A DNA stretch of 64,000 nt from JBASNZ01 sp049657775 (GTDB lineage: Bacteria; Actinomycetota; Coriobacteriia; Anaerosomatales; Anaerosomataceae). The stretch is from the NCBI GenBank assembly GCA_049657775.1, contig JBASNZ010000050.1:1-64000 (forward strand). The letters are read 5' to 3'. The notes under the pieces are model-generated. The model was not told the origin of the DNA and did no database searches. It saw nothing but the letters and a program-made list of their open reading frames with translations. Each line of letters begins with the position of its first letter. Positions within the stretch are counted from its first letter, which is position 1. The translations under genes and the position numbers were made by a program. Shown here one piece after another: positions 46,953 through 55,117 of the stretch.

Positions 46953-47522
46953 CTAGTTGGTGCTGTAGCTGGTCCCCGACAGCTTCACGCGTGTGCCACC
47001 CACCATCGCGTACCCCGAGATCGTCACCTTGGTGGGAAGATCGTACGGCGTCGCGTCCACTACTTTGGTGCCCGCGCCGCTCGTGCTGGTCTTGATGGTG
47101 TACGTCTTTGACTGACTGCCGCCGCACTTGTATGTACATGTGGCGTAGACGGTGGCGGCAACCGGCCTTCGGGTATCGCTCGTGTAGACCTTGGCGATCA
47201 GCGTCACGTTGCCCGTGCTCGAACACGTCCCGACGGGGGAGGTGAGGAGTTGCGCGATGTATCCCTGCGCGGAGGCGCTGCTGCCGCCCGTGATGCCTCC
47301 GCCGCTGCCGCCCGTGATGCCTCCGCTGCTTTCGCCCGCGATCGCCGTGTCGCTCTTTGCGGCCGCCTTGAACGCCACGGGAGGGAGGGTCGTTTCCCGG
47401 AGACCGGCGGTGCGCGTGCTCTCCTCGGTCAAGCTGGAACGATAATCGATAGCCGACACCGTGGTGCAGCCGACAAGCGCCGCACACGTGACAAGCGCGA
47501 TGATGACGAAGACACGACGCAT
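46953..47522 (-). CDS. Lipoprotein with Gly-rich linker
   Basis: 189 aa. Signal peptide with lipobox LVGC (Cys ~19). Residues ~65-85 are a low-complexity SGGITGGS repeat; the C-terminal ~100 residues form a Cys-containing beta-rich domain (VGTCSSTGNVTLIAKVYTSD, ATCTYKCGG, VKLSGTSYSTN). No family recognised. Located between typA and the divergent HAD gene. Confidence 0.7.
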   Translation of the reverse strand: MRRVFVIIALVTCAALVGCTTVSAIDYRSSLTEESTRTAGLRETTLPPVAFKAAAKSDTAIAGESSGGITGGSGGGITGGSSASAQGYIAQLLTSPVGTCSSTGNVTLIAKVYTSDTRRPVAATVYATCTYKCGGSQSKTYTIKTSTSGAGTKVVDATPYDLPTKVTISGYAMVGGTRVKLSGTSYSTN

Positions 47523-47614
47523 GAATGCCCCTCCATAAGGTCCCTAGGACACAATACTGCATGTCTACCCCGAATCCTGCGATGTCGTGTCGCGTCGGGT
47601 CTCGCCACGTCATC

Positions 47615-47620
47615 TACACT
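47615..47620 (+). promoter_or_regulatory. -10 box giving a probable leaderless HAD-hydrolase mRNA
   Basis: TACACT ends 6 nt before the ATG at 47627; no Shine-Dalgarno site. Confidence 0.4.
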
Positions 47621-47626
47621 GGACGC

Positions 47627-48280
47627 ATGAAAGCCCTCATCTTCGACTTCGACGGACTCATCGTCGACACCGAGACCACGGCCATGCAGTCGTGGCGCGA
47701 ACTCTACGCTGCGCACGGCGAGGAACTCCCGGCCGAGTCATGGTTGACGCTCATCGGCACGTGGGACGCGGTGTGGGACCCGCGCGCCGAGCTTGAGCAC
47801 CGCCTCGGACGTGTGCTCGACTGGGAGTTGCTTGAGTCGGCCCGCGCAGCCCGTGAACTTGAGCTTGCCAGCGCCCAGCCGATGCTCCCGGGCGTTCGCG
47901 AGTGGCTGGACGAAGCCGACGCGCTTGGACTCCTCCTGGGTATCGCGTCGTCCTCCTCACGCCAGTGGGTGGAGACACACCTTGTCCGACTCGGGATACT
48001 CGAGCGCTTCTCGGCTCTGGCAACCCGGCACGATGTGGAGCGAACCAAGCCCGATCCGGCGCTCTATTCCCTCGCGTGCGAGGCCCTCGATGTCTCACCG
48101 TCCGAGGCGGTTGCCGTCGAGGACTCCCTCCACGGAGTCGCAGCTGCGCACGGCGCCGGGCTGCGCGTGATCGCGGTACCCGGCCCTCTCACGAGCCACT
48201 TGGACTACGATGAAGCCGAGCTGCAGTTGCCATCGCTTGAGGCCATGAGCCTTGGGGAGGCGCTCGTCTCGCTGGGGTGA
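47627..48280 (+). CDS. HAD-superfamily hydrolase (beta-phosphoglucomutase/phosphatase-like)
   Basis: 217 aa. Motif I DFDGLIVDTE (nucleophile Asp), motif II SSSS, motif III Lys in TKPDP and motif IV VEDSLHG are complete, with an alpha-helical cap of subclass C1. It belongs to the pgmB/gph-like group; a sugar phosphatase or mutase activity is likely, substrate unknown. Followed after 9 nt by the YhhN gene and then the macro-domain gene, so these three may be an operon. Confidence 0.93.
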   Translation: MKALIFDFDGLIVDTETTAMQSWRELYAAHGEELPAESWLTLIGTWDAVWDPRAELEHRLGRVLDWELLESARAARELELASAQPMLPGVREWLDEADALGLLLGIASSSSRQWVETHLVRLGILERFSALATRHDVERTKPDPALYSLACEALDVSPSEAVAVEDSLHGVAAAHGAGLRVIAVPGPLTSHLDYDEAELQLPSLEAMSLGEALVSLG

Positions 48281-48289
48281 GGGGTTGAT

Positions 48290-48931
48290 GTGAACGGCTC
48301 TGCGATACCCTTCTGCATACTTACGGCCTCAGGTGTCGCAGCGGCGCTTGTTGCCGCCCGGGCCGACAGGACCCTCTGGTATGCGGCGGCCAAACTCGCG
48401 GCGTCGGCGGGCTTTGTCGGCGTCGCTTTCACCGTGGGAGCCGCGCACGCCACGTGGAGCCAGATCGTGGCCGCCGGACTGGTTCTGGCTTCGATCGGTG
48501 ACCTGGTGCTGGGAGCGCGCACCAAGCGGTCGCTCCCGATCGGGATGGCGTGCTTCGCGGCCGCGTATGCCGCGTACGCTGTCGGCTTCACCAGTCGCGG
48601 GATGTCCATCCCTGCTGCAGCCGTGGGTGCAGCCGTGGCGACGATAGTCGGAGGCACCGCCTGGGTCCTGTTGTACCCGCGCGTCCCGTCAATCCTACGT
48701 ATTCCCGTCTCGATCTACATCGCGATCACGACGATCATGCTTGCCGCAGGCATTGCGACGGGCGCCACCCGACAGGCCTGGGCTCTCGTGGCGGGCGTCG
48801 TCCTCGTCGCGCTTTCCGACGGAGCTGTGGGCGCCGAGCGGTTCGGCGAGAGATCACTCGCGATCAAAGCTGTCGGGCTGCCAGCGTACTACCTGGGGCA
48901 GATACTCATAGCCGTTAGTCTGGCGGGATAG
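48290..48931 (+). CDS. YhhN-family membrane protein (lysoplasmalogenase-like)
   Basis: 213 aa, GTG start after GAGGGG. Seven or eight TM helices with acidic residues in them: LVLASIGDLVLGA and VALSDGAVGAE, plus the terminal LPAYYLGQILIAVS typical of YhhN proteins. The family hydrolyses lysoplasmalogens; plasmalogens occur in anaerobic bacteria, so the role is plausible. Probably cotranscribed with the HAD gene. Confidence 0.85.
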   Translation: MNGSAIPFCILTASGVAAALVAARADRTLWYAAAKLAASAGFVGVAFTVGAAHATWSQIVAAGLVLASIGDLVLGARTKRSLPIGMACFAAAYAAYAVGFTSRGMSIPAAAVGAAVATIVGGTAWVLLYPRVPSILRIPVSIYIAITTIMLAAGIATGATRQAWALVAGVVLVALSDGAVGAERFGERSLAIKAVGLPAYYLGQILIAVSLAG

Positions 48932-48953
48932 CGTCAGCGAGGAGGAGACGTTC

Positions 48954-49484
48954 GTGCCGGATCGGGTGGCATCTCGAATGCGAGTGGTCGTGGACGACAT
49001 CACGACACTTGACGTTGACGCCATCGTGAATGCCGCCAACACGTCGCTGCTCGGTGGCGGCGGTGTTGACGGCGCCATTCACCGTGCCGCGGGACCGGGT
49101 CTGCTGGCCGAGACGCGCACACTTGGCGGCTGCCCCACGGGCGAAGCACGCATCACGGGGGGCTACAACCTACGAGCGCGGCACGTCATCCACACCGTCG
49201 GCCCTGTCTGGCACGGCGGCTGCCATGGCGAGCGCGAGTTGCTGCGATCGTGCTACGCCAACTCGCTCAGGCTTGCCGATGAGGCCGGGCTCGCCTCGGT
49301 GGCGTTCCCCTGTATCTCCACCGGCGTCTACGGGTATCCCAAGGGCGAGGCATGCGATGTCGCGGTCTCCGCGGTCAGCGAATGGCTCGCCGCCCACGAC
49401 CTCCCGGACGAGGTCGTATTCTGCTGCTATAGCGAATCGGACGCGATGGTATACCGAGCACGACTGGGCGACTCCCATGAGTGA
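48954..49484 (+). CDS. Macro-domain protein (O-acetyl-ADP-ribose deacetylase-like)
   Basis: 176 aa, GTG start behind GAGGAGGAG. Typical MacroD motifs: DAIVNAANTSLLGGGGVDGAIHR, GEARITGGYNL, HVIHTVGPVW and ISTGVYGYP. It should remove ADP-ribose or act on O-acetyl-ADP-ribose. All the loop residues for ADP-ribose binding look present. Confidence 0.94.
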   Translation: MPDRVASRMRVVVDDITTLDVDAIVNAANTSLLGGGGVDGAIHRAAGPGLLAETRTLGGCPTGEARITGGYNLRARHVIHTVGPVWHGGCHGERELLRSCYANSLRLADEAGLASVAFPCISTGVYGYPKGEACDVAVSAVSEWLAAHDLPDEVVFCCYSESDAMVYRARLGDSHE

Positions 49485-49512
49485 AACGCAGACGCGTCGG
49501 CATCGGTGGCAA

Positions 49513-49553
49513 GACACCAGGAGACACCCAGGAGACACCAGGGTGGCACCAGG
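49513..49553 (+). repeat. Four imperfect tandem 10-11 nt repeats upstream of cspA
   Basis: Units: gacaccagga, gacacccagga, gacaccaggg, tggcaccagg. They lie 35 nt before the cspA promoter. Confidence 0.6.
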
Positions 49554-49587
49554 TAGCGACGGTACTGGCGCAATGATCCAGCATCTG

Positions 49588-49692
49588 TGCTATACTGCGT
49601 CCGCGGGCCAAAGATGGCTCGAAGGATTGCGACGTGACACACCGCATTTCTTGCGGAAGTCGCGTCGTTTTGTTTTGCCCCGACAGTGGGGC
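49588..49692 (+). promoter_or_regulatory. cspA extended -10 promoter and 5' UTR
   Basis: TGCTATACT (49588-49596) is an extended -10 box, giving a leader of about 105 nt. A short GCCCC-GACAGT-GGGGC hairpin (49677-49692) ends right before the ribosome site GAGAGG, a position from which temperature-dependent folding could affect translation. Confidence 0.5.
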
Positions 49693-49708
49693 GAGAGGAT
49701 GGATTTGA

Positions 49709-49912
49709 ATGGCAGAAGGTAAGGTCAAGTGGTTCAACGCTGACAAGGGTTACGGCTTCATCGAGCGCGAGGGTGGCGACGACCTGTTCGTCCACTTCTC
49801 CGAGATCCAGGGCGAGGGTTTCAAGACTCTCGACGAGGGTCAGGCTGTCTCCTTCACCGAGGCCACCGGCCAGAACGGTAAGCAGCAGGCAACCCAGGTG
49901 CGTGCACTCTAA
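49709..49912 (+). CDS. cspA: Cold-shock-domain protein
   Basis: 67 aa. A complete cold-shock domain with RNP1 (KGYGFIER) and RNP2 (LFVHFSEI), beginning GKVKWFNADKG. Binds single-stranded RNA/DNA as an RNA chaperone. Ends with a strong terminator. A long 5' UTR and extended -10 promoter support post-transcriptional control, as for other csp genes. Confidence 0.97.
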   Translation: MAEGKVKWFNADKGYGFIEREGGDDLFVHFSEIQGEGFKTLDEGQAVSFTEATGQNGKQQATQVRAL

Positions 49913-49939
49913 GCACGTGCGAGCCGCATAGCACGTAAG

Positions 49940-49969
49940 AGCCGGGCGATCCAAGAGGGTCGCCCGGCT
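49940..49969 (+). terminator. Rho-independent terminator of cspA
   Basis: A 13-bp stem AGCCGGGCGATCC/GGGTCGCCCGGCT with a 4-nt AAGA loop, followed by a short T-rich stretch. Confidence 0.85.
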
Positions 49970-50018
49970 TTCGTATATCCCTGAACAGGCTCCCGTACCC
50001 GAACACGCGCGGGCAGGC

Positions 50019-50528
50019 CTAGCGGAGGCGGATATCGAGAAGGCAGCGCTCGGACTCGGGTTCGCCAAGACGCTCCGTGATCTCGATGTCGAGCCCTGCG
50101 CCCTCGAAGGTACCTTCGTCGACGGCCGACGCGATGCGACACAGCACGTCGATCTCGTACTCGGGCACACCGTGCTCGCGCCACGTCTCCACAAGCGGGC
50201 ATGCGGTCATCCTCAGCAGGATCCGGCTTGTGCCGACCGCCTCGACTCCGGGCTCGAAGAGCGCTCCGCCGCAGGGCGAGCCCTCGCAGAAGATCTCGCC
50301 GATCTCCTCCAGGTCCCCGTCCTCGGCAGCCTCACGGTACTTCTCGGAGATCTCCACGCCGCGGTCGTAGATGGCGCTGCGCATGAGCTCGATGGCCTGC
50401 TCGGGCCCGAGTTCCGCGGCAAGAGTCTGGTATAGGTTCAGATAGATGAGAGCGCGGTTTTCGAACGCGGCGCGTGTCTCCGCCTGCGCGATTTCGAGCG
50501 GTGTCGAACCGCCGCCTGTGGTATTCAT
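50019..50528 (-). CDS. L-2-amino-thiazoline-4-carboxylic acid hydrolase-like protein
   Basis: 169 aa from an ATG with GTGAGG upstream. The ATC_hyd family pattern: an N-terminal helical region (FENRALIYLNLYQTLAAELG), conserved Cys residues in FCEGSPCGG and MTACPLVETW, and the late IDVLCRIASAVDEG. Family members hydrolyse ATC to cysteine derivatives, but many act in other pathways with radical SAM enzymes. Here it lies divergent from a radical SAM/SPASM gene. Confidence 0.8.
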   Translation of the reverse strand: MNTTGGGSTPLEIAQAETRAAFENRALIYLNLYQTLAAELGPEQAIELMRSAIYDRGVEISEKYREAAEDGDLEEIGEIFCEGSPCGGALFEPGVEAVGTSRILLRMTACPLVETWREHGVPEYEIDVLCRIASAVDEGTFEGAGLDIEITERLGEPESERCLLDIRLR

Positions 50529-50621
50529 GGGTACCTCACATTCCGCATGACGAACCTGCCGTTTCAGGACTCAAGCCTACCACCAGGGCCGCGCCCCGGC
50601 GCACCCGCTTGCTCCCGCCCA

Positions 50622-50700
50622 CAACGGGACGCTCGTCCGGGTTGGCGCGTGGCAGTTCGCGTCGCAACGGGACGAGCACGCCCGGGGGTTGGCGCGCGGC
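50622..50700 (+). repeat. Imperfect ~32-bp direct repeat in a divergent promoter region
   Basis: CAACGGGACG followed by CCGGGTTGGCGCG occurs at 50622 and again at 50665, with ~12 nt between copies. It lies between the ATC-hydrolase-like and radical SAM genes and could be a regulator site. Confidence 0.45.
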
Positions 50701-50756
50701 TTGCAACTCATGTAACCTCGAAGCATCCGTTTTCCCGCCTCTAGGAGGCCCTCCGC

Positions 50757-51944
50757 ATGGCTCACGTTCGCTCGCTCTTCTTCGATGGCCCGCTGGCCGA
50801 GGTCGAGAACAAGGCGCTCAAGGCCTCTGAACTCGGCAGACCCAGCGATGTCATCTGGAACATCACCAACCGCTGTAACCTGCTGTGCAGCCACTGTTAC
50901 ATGGCAGCCGACGGTCACGCGCTGCCGGACCAGCTCTCCGATGAAGAGACCATCGACCTCGTCCGCCGTTTCGGAGAAGCGGGAGTGCCGGCCGTGTTCC
51001 TCTCGGGCGGCGAACCGATGATGCGTCCCAACTTCTGGGAGATCCTTGCCGAGGTCAACGCGCAGGGCGTCCGCCCCACCATCTCGACTAACTGCACGCT
51101 TGTCAACGCCGAGAGCGCCAAGCGACTCGCCGACTACGGTGTGCGCTGGATCGCCACCTCGATGTACGGCCCCGCGGACTTCCACGACGCGATGGTGGGC
51201 GTGCCGGGCACGCACGCGAGAGTCGTGTCGGCGATCAAGGCGCTGCGCGCCGAGGGTGTGGGCGTGGTTCTCAAGAGCGCCCTCTCGGTGGACACCTGGC
51301 CGCACATCTTCGACATCATCCAGATGGCCAAAGACCTCGACTGTGGCCTTATCTACATCTGCGATCTCATCACCGCCGGTCGCAGCGAGGGCGAAGACGA
51401 CTCCCGCGTTACGGTGGAGCAGTGGCGCGAACTCGCCGACTTCATCGTGGAGGACATGCTCGACCCCAGCGTGAAGCTGGAGTACGACATCGGCGCTATC
51501 CCCTCGGTCATCCCGTACATCGCCGAGCGGTTCATCGAGCGCGGCCAGGACGTGTCCAAGGGCCTGGAACGCCTCAAGATCATGAGCGCCTGCCCGGTGG
51601 GCAAGGGTCACATGAACATCAACTCCGAAGGCGGCATCATGCCGTGCCAGTTCGCGCAGGACTGGGTGGTGGGCAACATCCGCGACATGAGTCTGGCCGA
51701 GGCCACAGCGGCGCTCTACCAGATCGACCTGCAGGAGTCCGAGGGCCAGTGCGCACCCGACGTGTGCGAGTACTCACGCATCTGTCGCGGCTGCCGCGCG
51801 AAGGCGTGGCAGCGCGAGGGCAACTACATGGCCGAGGACACGACGTGCATCCTCCACCCCGGGCGTCAGCGCACCATACCCGTCGAGCGTCCCGCCGGTC
51901 ACTCCCCGAGCGCTCCGTGCGCGGTGCCCGGAGGCTGCGGGTAG
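50757..51944 (+). CDS. Radical SAM/SPASM enzyme
   Basis: 395 aa from ATG with an AGGAGG site. The 4Fe-4S/SAM motif CNLLCSHC at ~41-48, then SGGEPMMRP, and a C-terminal SPASM-type Cys cluster (ACPVGKG, MPCQF, CAPDVCEYSRICRGCRAKAW, a final TTCILH). Layout matches the AhbD/NirJ-like heme-modifying and peptide-modifying subfamilies; heme pathway genes are absent, so the substrate is open. The C-terminal Cys-rich tail (PSAPCAVPGGCG) is unusual. Confidence 0.9.
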   Translation: MAHVRSLFFDGPLAEVENKALKASELGRPSDVIWNITNRCNLLCSHCYMAADGHALPDQLSDEETIDLVRRFGEAGVPAVFLSGGEPMMRPNFWEILAEVNAQGVRPTISTNCTLVNAESAKRLADYGVRWIATSMYGPADFHDAMVGVPGTHARVVSAIKALRAEGVGVVLKSALSVDTWPHIFDIIQMAKDLDCGLIYICDLITAGRSEGEDDSRVTVEQWRELADFIVEDMLDPSVKLEYDIGAIPSVIPYIAERFIERGQDVSKGLERLKIMSACPVGKGHMNINSEGGIMPCQFAQDWVVGNIRDMSLAEATAALYQIDLQESEGQCAPDVCEYSRICRGCRAKAWQREGNYMAEDTTCILHPGRQRTIPVERPAGHSPSAPCAVPGGCG

Positions 51945-51985
51945 GATACACGCCGCACCGTCAGTCGGCGACCGCGCTACGAATG

Positions 51986-53059
51986 CTACTTGTACTTGGG
52001 ATGGTCCTTGAGCGACTTGTAGATCGTCTTCCATCGGCTGCGCTCCTCGGAGGCAAGCCGTGCGTCAGAGCGGATCGCCGCGCTTCTCGCTTCCTTCACG
52101 AGCTTGCGATAGCTCTCCATGCGCTCGGGCGCCAACTCGCCCGATTCGAGCGCGGCAAGCACGGCGCAGCCTGGCTCTGCCACGTGCGCGCAGTCGGCGA
52201 ACCGGCAGTCCAGCGCCAGCTCCATGATGTCCACGAACGCCGTCTCGATGCCCTCCTCGGCATCGGTGAGCGCGATCTCGCGGATACCGGGGGTGTCCAT
52301 GAGGACGCCGTCGCCGGGAAGCGGGACGAGCTCGCGGCTGACCGTCGTGTGCCGGCCGCGGCCGTCGCTCATGCGAACCTCGCGGGTCGCCTGTACGTCG
52401 GAGCCTACGAGCGCGTTGATAAGCGTTGACTTACCCACGCCTGACGGGCCGATGAGCGCCACCGTCCGATGGCCTCGCGCGTACTCCCGGAGCGCCTCGA
52501 CGCCCTCTCCGGTACGTGCGGATTCAAGCAGCACGTCCGCCCCGACGGCGATGGCCTCCACCGCCTCGAGCGCAGCCGCCGGGTCAGACGAGAGGTCCGA
52601 CTTGGAGAGCACCACTACGGGTACAGCACCGCTTTCCCACGCAAGCGCGAGTTCTCGTTCTATGCGCCGCAGATTGGGTTCCTCGTCGATCGGCGCTATC
52701 ACAAAGACCGTGTCGATATTGGCTGCAAGCACCTGAACCTGCGACGTGTTGCCAGCTGCACCACGTACGAATGCGGAAGAGCGCGGCAGCACGGCGTCGA
52801 TGAGCGCGAACTCGTGGCTTGGCGCCGGGTCGATCAGCAGCCAATCGCCGGTAACGGGCAGGCCTTCAGGGTGCGATTCGCGCCGTAACCGCGCGGCCGG
52901 CTCGGCTCGCACCACGCCGTCCGGCGTGATCACGAGCGAACTGCCGCGATCGGTGCGGATGACGCGGCCGGGGACGTGGTGCTCCTCGGCCAATGAGTCG
53001 AACAGCGTACGCCAGCGCTCCGAGTAGCCGTAGGCGACGAGTGCGTCGGACCCGTGCAT
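51986..53059 (-). CDS. rsgA: Ribosome small subunit-dependent GTPase A
   Basis: 357 aa. Circularly permuted GTPase: OB fold at the N-terminus, then G4 SKSD before G1 GPSGVGKSTLIN and G3 DTPGI, with a C-terminal Zn-binding Cys/His region (CRFADCAHVAEPGC). It checks the decoding centre of maturing 30S subunits. No ribosome site is obvious at its ATG, which follows the flavin reductase stop directly. Confidence 0.96.
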   Translation of the reverse strand: MHGSDALVAYGYSERWRTLFDSLAEEHHVPGRVIRTDRGSSLVITPDGVVRAEPAARLRRESHPEGLPVTGDWLLIDPAPSHEFALIDAVLPRSSAFVRGAAGNTSQVQVLAANIDTVFVIAPIDEEPNLRRIERELALAWESGAVPVVVLSKSDLSSDPAAALEAVEAIAVGADVLLESARTGEGVEALREYARGHRTVALIGPSGVGKSTLINALVGSDVQATREVRMSDGRGRHTTVSRELVPLPGDGVLMDTPGIREIALTDAEEGIETAFVDIMELALDCRFADCAHVAEPGCAVLAALESGELAPERMESYRKLVKEARSAAIRSDARLASEERSRWKTIYKSLKDHPKYK

Positions 53060-53060
53060 G

Positions 53061-53639
53061 CTATGCGTCGCCTATCGTCTTTCCGATGCTGTACGCGTCT
53101 GCGACCTTCTCGCCAAGACGCCGGTACTCGCGCATGCCAGGAATGTACACGAGCGGATCGAGCCCCTCCATCGTGGGCTTCTCGCCGGTCTCATCAAGGA
53201 TGCTCTCGTCGGCATGGGTCTCGACGATCTCGCCGATAACGATGACATACTCGCCCATCTCCATCTCGCGGGTCACGCGACATTCAAGGTTGTGCGGGCA
53301 CTCCGCGATGATCGGTGCCGAGACCACGGCGCCCGGCTCAAGGGTGAGTCCGCTCTCGGCAAACTTGTCGCGGCCCCCGCGGCCCGTGGTGATGCCGAAG
53401 AAATCGAGCTCGGCCGCCTGCGAGGCGCGAGGGGTATTGACGGTGAATTCGCCCGTTGCGTGGATGAGCTCCAGCGTGCGTCGAGTGCGACGAAGGGCCA
53501 TCATCACGGCCGGCGGAGTGGCTCCGCCGATGGCGATCCAGGCGACGGCCATTGCATCGGCCTCGTCCATCGTGCCACCCAAAACGAGCACCGCGGGCAT
53601 CGGGTACAGCTGCTCCCGTGGGCCAAGTCGCTTCTTCAT
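53061..53639 (-). CDS. Flavin reductase-like domain protein
   Basis: 192 aa from the ATG at 53639 with AAGGAGG upstream. FMN-binding split barrel: MPAVLVLGGTMDEADAMAVAW near the start, ELIHATGEFTVNTPRASQAA, then AECPHNLECRV and MGEYVIVIGEIVETH. Of the type close to flavoredoxin and high-molecular-weight flavin reductases. It starts on the stop of the upstream membrane gene (TGATG) and is followed immediately by rsgA. Confidence 0.9.
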   Translation of the reverse strand: MKKRLGPREQLYPMPAVLVLGGTMDEADAMAVAWIAIGGATPPAVMMALRRTRRTLELIHATGEFTVNTPRASQAAELDFFGITTGRGGRDKFAESGLTLEPGAVVSAPIIAECPHNLECRVTREMEMGEYVIVIGEIVETHADESILDETGEKPTMEGLDPLVYIPGMREYRRLGEKVADAYSIGKTIGDA

Positions 53640-54334
53640 CACGCCTCCTTGCGCATCCTGTACACGATGTACCCGATGAGTATCTCCACCAGGAAGGCGC
53701 CGCCAGAAAGCGCGGCACCCGTGAGTCCCATGCCAAACCCGGTATCCCACTGAACGTAGGTAGCGTAGCTGCTGATGGGGGTGCTCACCACGGCCACGGC
53801 GATGGCGACCTTCACCCAGGTGCGCTGGCCCACGAGATACTTGGACACCGATGAGCGCGGCCTTCGTTTGCCGGCCGCTATCCGCCTGGCATCGTTCTCC
53901 CAGGTCAGGCGTCCGCCGTTGAGCGCGGCATAGAGTCTGGCAGCTAGTACGATCGCCTCACCCAGGAGCGCGGTGGCGACCATTGCCCACCCACCCCACG
54001 ACAGACGCAAGGCACCCACGATCAGACCGAGCGCGAACGACGCGACGAGCGGTGTGACGAGCACGCCAACCCACATCAGGATCAGCTGCCACGTGCCGTG
54101 AACCAGACTCCATAGCGGGAGCATGATGAAGGCGCCCCAGTTGAAGGCGTCGACTGCCGAGGGCAGTTCGCCGACCCCGAACTGATCGGGCAGTTCGATC
54201 ACCGCGCCGTCGGGCATCTCGGCTTCGTAATGACCCCTGAGAACGGCCGCGGGATGCCCCGCCGTCGCACAGCAGCCATCAGGGCCGACCCACACCCACG
54301 TCTTGCACTCGTCGCACCAGGCCGATGTCGGCAT
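53639..54334 (-). CDS. Membrane protein with N-terminal Cys motif, unknown
   Basis: 231 aa from the ATG at 54334 with GAAGGAG upstream. An N-terminal ~30-residue segment with CDECKTWVWV and a CC pair resembles a small zinc ribbon. About five TM helices follow, with the segment FNWGAFIMLPLWSLVHGTWQ recalling DUF2628-type proteins. Function unknown. Overlaps the flavin reductase start by one base. Confidence 0.7.
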   Translation of the reverse strand: MPTSAWCDECKTWVWVGPDGCCATAGHPAAVLRGHYEAEMPDGAVIELPDQFGVGELPSAVDAFNWGAFIMLPLWSLVHGTWQLILMWVGVLVTPLVASFALGLIVGALRLSWGGWAMVATALLGEAIVLAARLYAALNGGRLTWENDARRIAAGKRRPRSSVSKYLVGQRTWVKVAIAVAVVSTPISSYATYVQWDTGFGMGLTGAALSGGAFLVEILIGYIVYRMRKEA

Positions 54335-54433
54335 CGTGCTCCTTCCACGTATCCGGCAGTACTCTTGCCAGTGTACCGTGCCGGGGGGAACATCCTTCAC
54401 AGGAACTCACGCCAAGCGCGCAGGGGGGCACCG

Positions 54434-54592
54434 ATGACCCACTCCACCGGCCTGTTCGTGGCAAAGTCCGCAACCGAGCTGTATCTGCTGCCGCGAATGG
54501 CCAACCGGCCCGGGCTGGTGGCCGACGCGACCGGAACCGGCAAGACGGTCACGCTCCAGGTGCTGGCCGAGGCGTTCAGTTCCGATGGTGAC
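54434..54592 (+). pseudogene. N-terminal remnant of a HerA-like ATPase (DUF853/YjgR family)
   Basis: ATG after a GGGGGG site, then SATELYLLPRMANRPGL and the Walker A ATGTGKTVTLQVLAEAFSS. This matches the first ~50 residues of the YjgR-type HerA-like NTPase, but the rest (~450 aa) is gone. The frame runs in phase into the following lipoprotein gene, so an annotator could report a false fusion. The first Gly of the family GATGTGKT motif is Asp. Confidence 0.7.
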
Positions 54593-54613
54593 CGCGATGA
54601 GGGGAGGCCATCG

Positions 54614-55105
54614 ATGGGGCGCAGAGTTCTCTCGACGCTGATGGTGCTGGCAATGGTATTCGGGCTTGCGCTCGGAGGCACCGCGGGCTGTACGCCCAAG
54701 GACGTCGTGTCCGAGGACGACGCAGGCGGCGCGGCATCCGGCGAGCCGACCACCGGCCCCACCGAAGAGGGCCCACCGTGCCTGGAGGTCACCGAGACCG
54801 TCATCCCGCCTGACGCCGCGGCGATTCTCAAGGTACCAACGGGCACAACGCTCAACAGCGCGAGCATCAGCAACGGCGTCGCCAAGGTGGACCTGTCGGA
54901 CGAGTTTGATGACGGCGGCGGCACGCTCTCGGTCACGATGCGGCTGGCGCAGGTCGTCTACACCCTCTGCCAGTTCCCCACTGTCGATTCCGTCGAGTTC
55001 TACATGGATGGCGAGAAGGTCGAGGTCTTCACGGGCGAGGGGCTCATGCTCGACGGCCCGCAGACGCCCGAGGACTACTACAGTCTCATACCCGTGGATG
55101 CGTAG
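54614..55105 (+). CDS. GerMN-domain lipoprotein
   Basis: The start is the ATG at 54614, with GGGGAGG upstream (163 aa), rather than the in-phase upstream ATG of the HerA-like remnant. Signal peptide with lipobox TAGC (Cys ~24), an acidic Gly/Thr-rich linker, then a GerMN domain (~65-150) with TLNSASISNGVAKVDLSDEF and LAQVVYTLCQFPTVDSVEFY. GerMN domains are found in spore germination and cell-wall-associated lipoproteins; spores need not be implied. A likely wall or peptidoglycan role. Confidence 0.85.
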   Translation: MGRRVLSTLMVLAMVFGLALGGTAGCTPKDVVSEDDAGGAASGEPTTGPTEEGPPCLEVTETVIPPDAAAILKVPTGTTLNSASISNGVAKVDLSDEFDDGGGTLSVTMRLAQVVYTLCQFPTVDSVEFYMDGEKVEVFTGEGLMLDGPQTPEDYYSLIPVDA

Positions 55106-55117
55106 GCGCGCGCACCG

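Noticed and set aside
54230..54613. N-terminal extension making an ATPase-lipoprotein fusion
   Set aside because: The signal peptide and ribosome site lie at 54614; the upstream part is a remnant of another gene.
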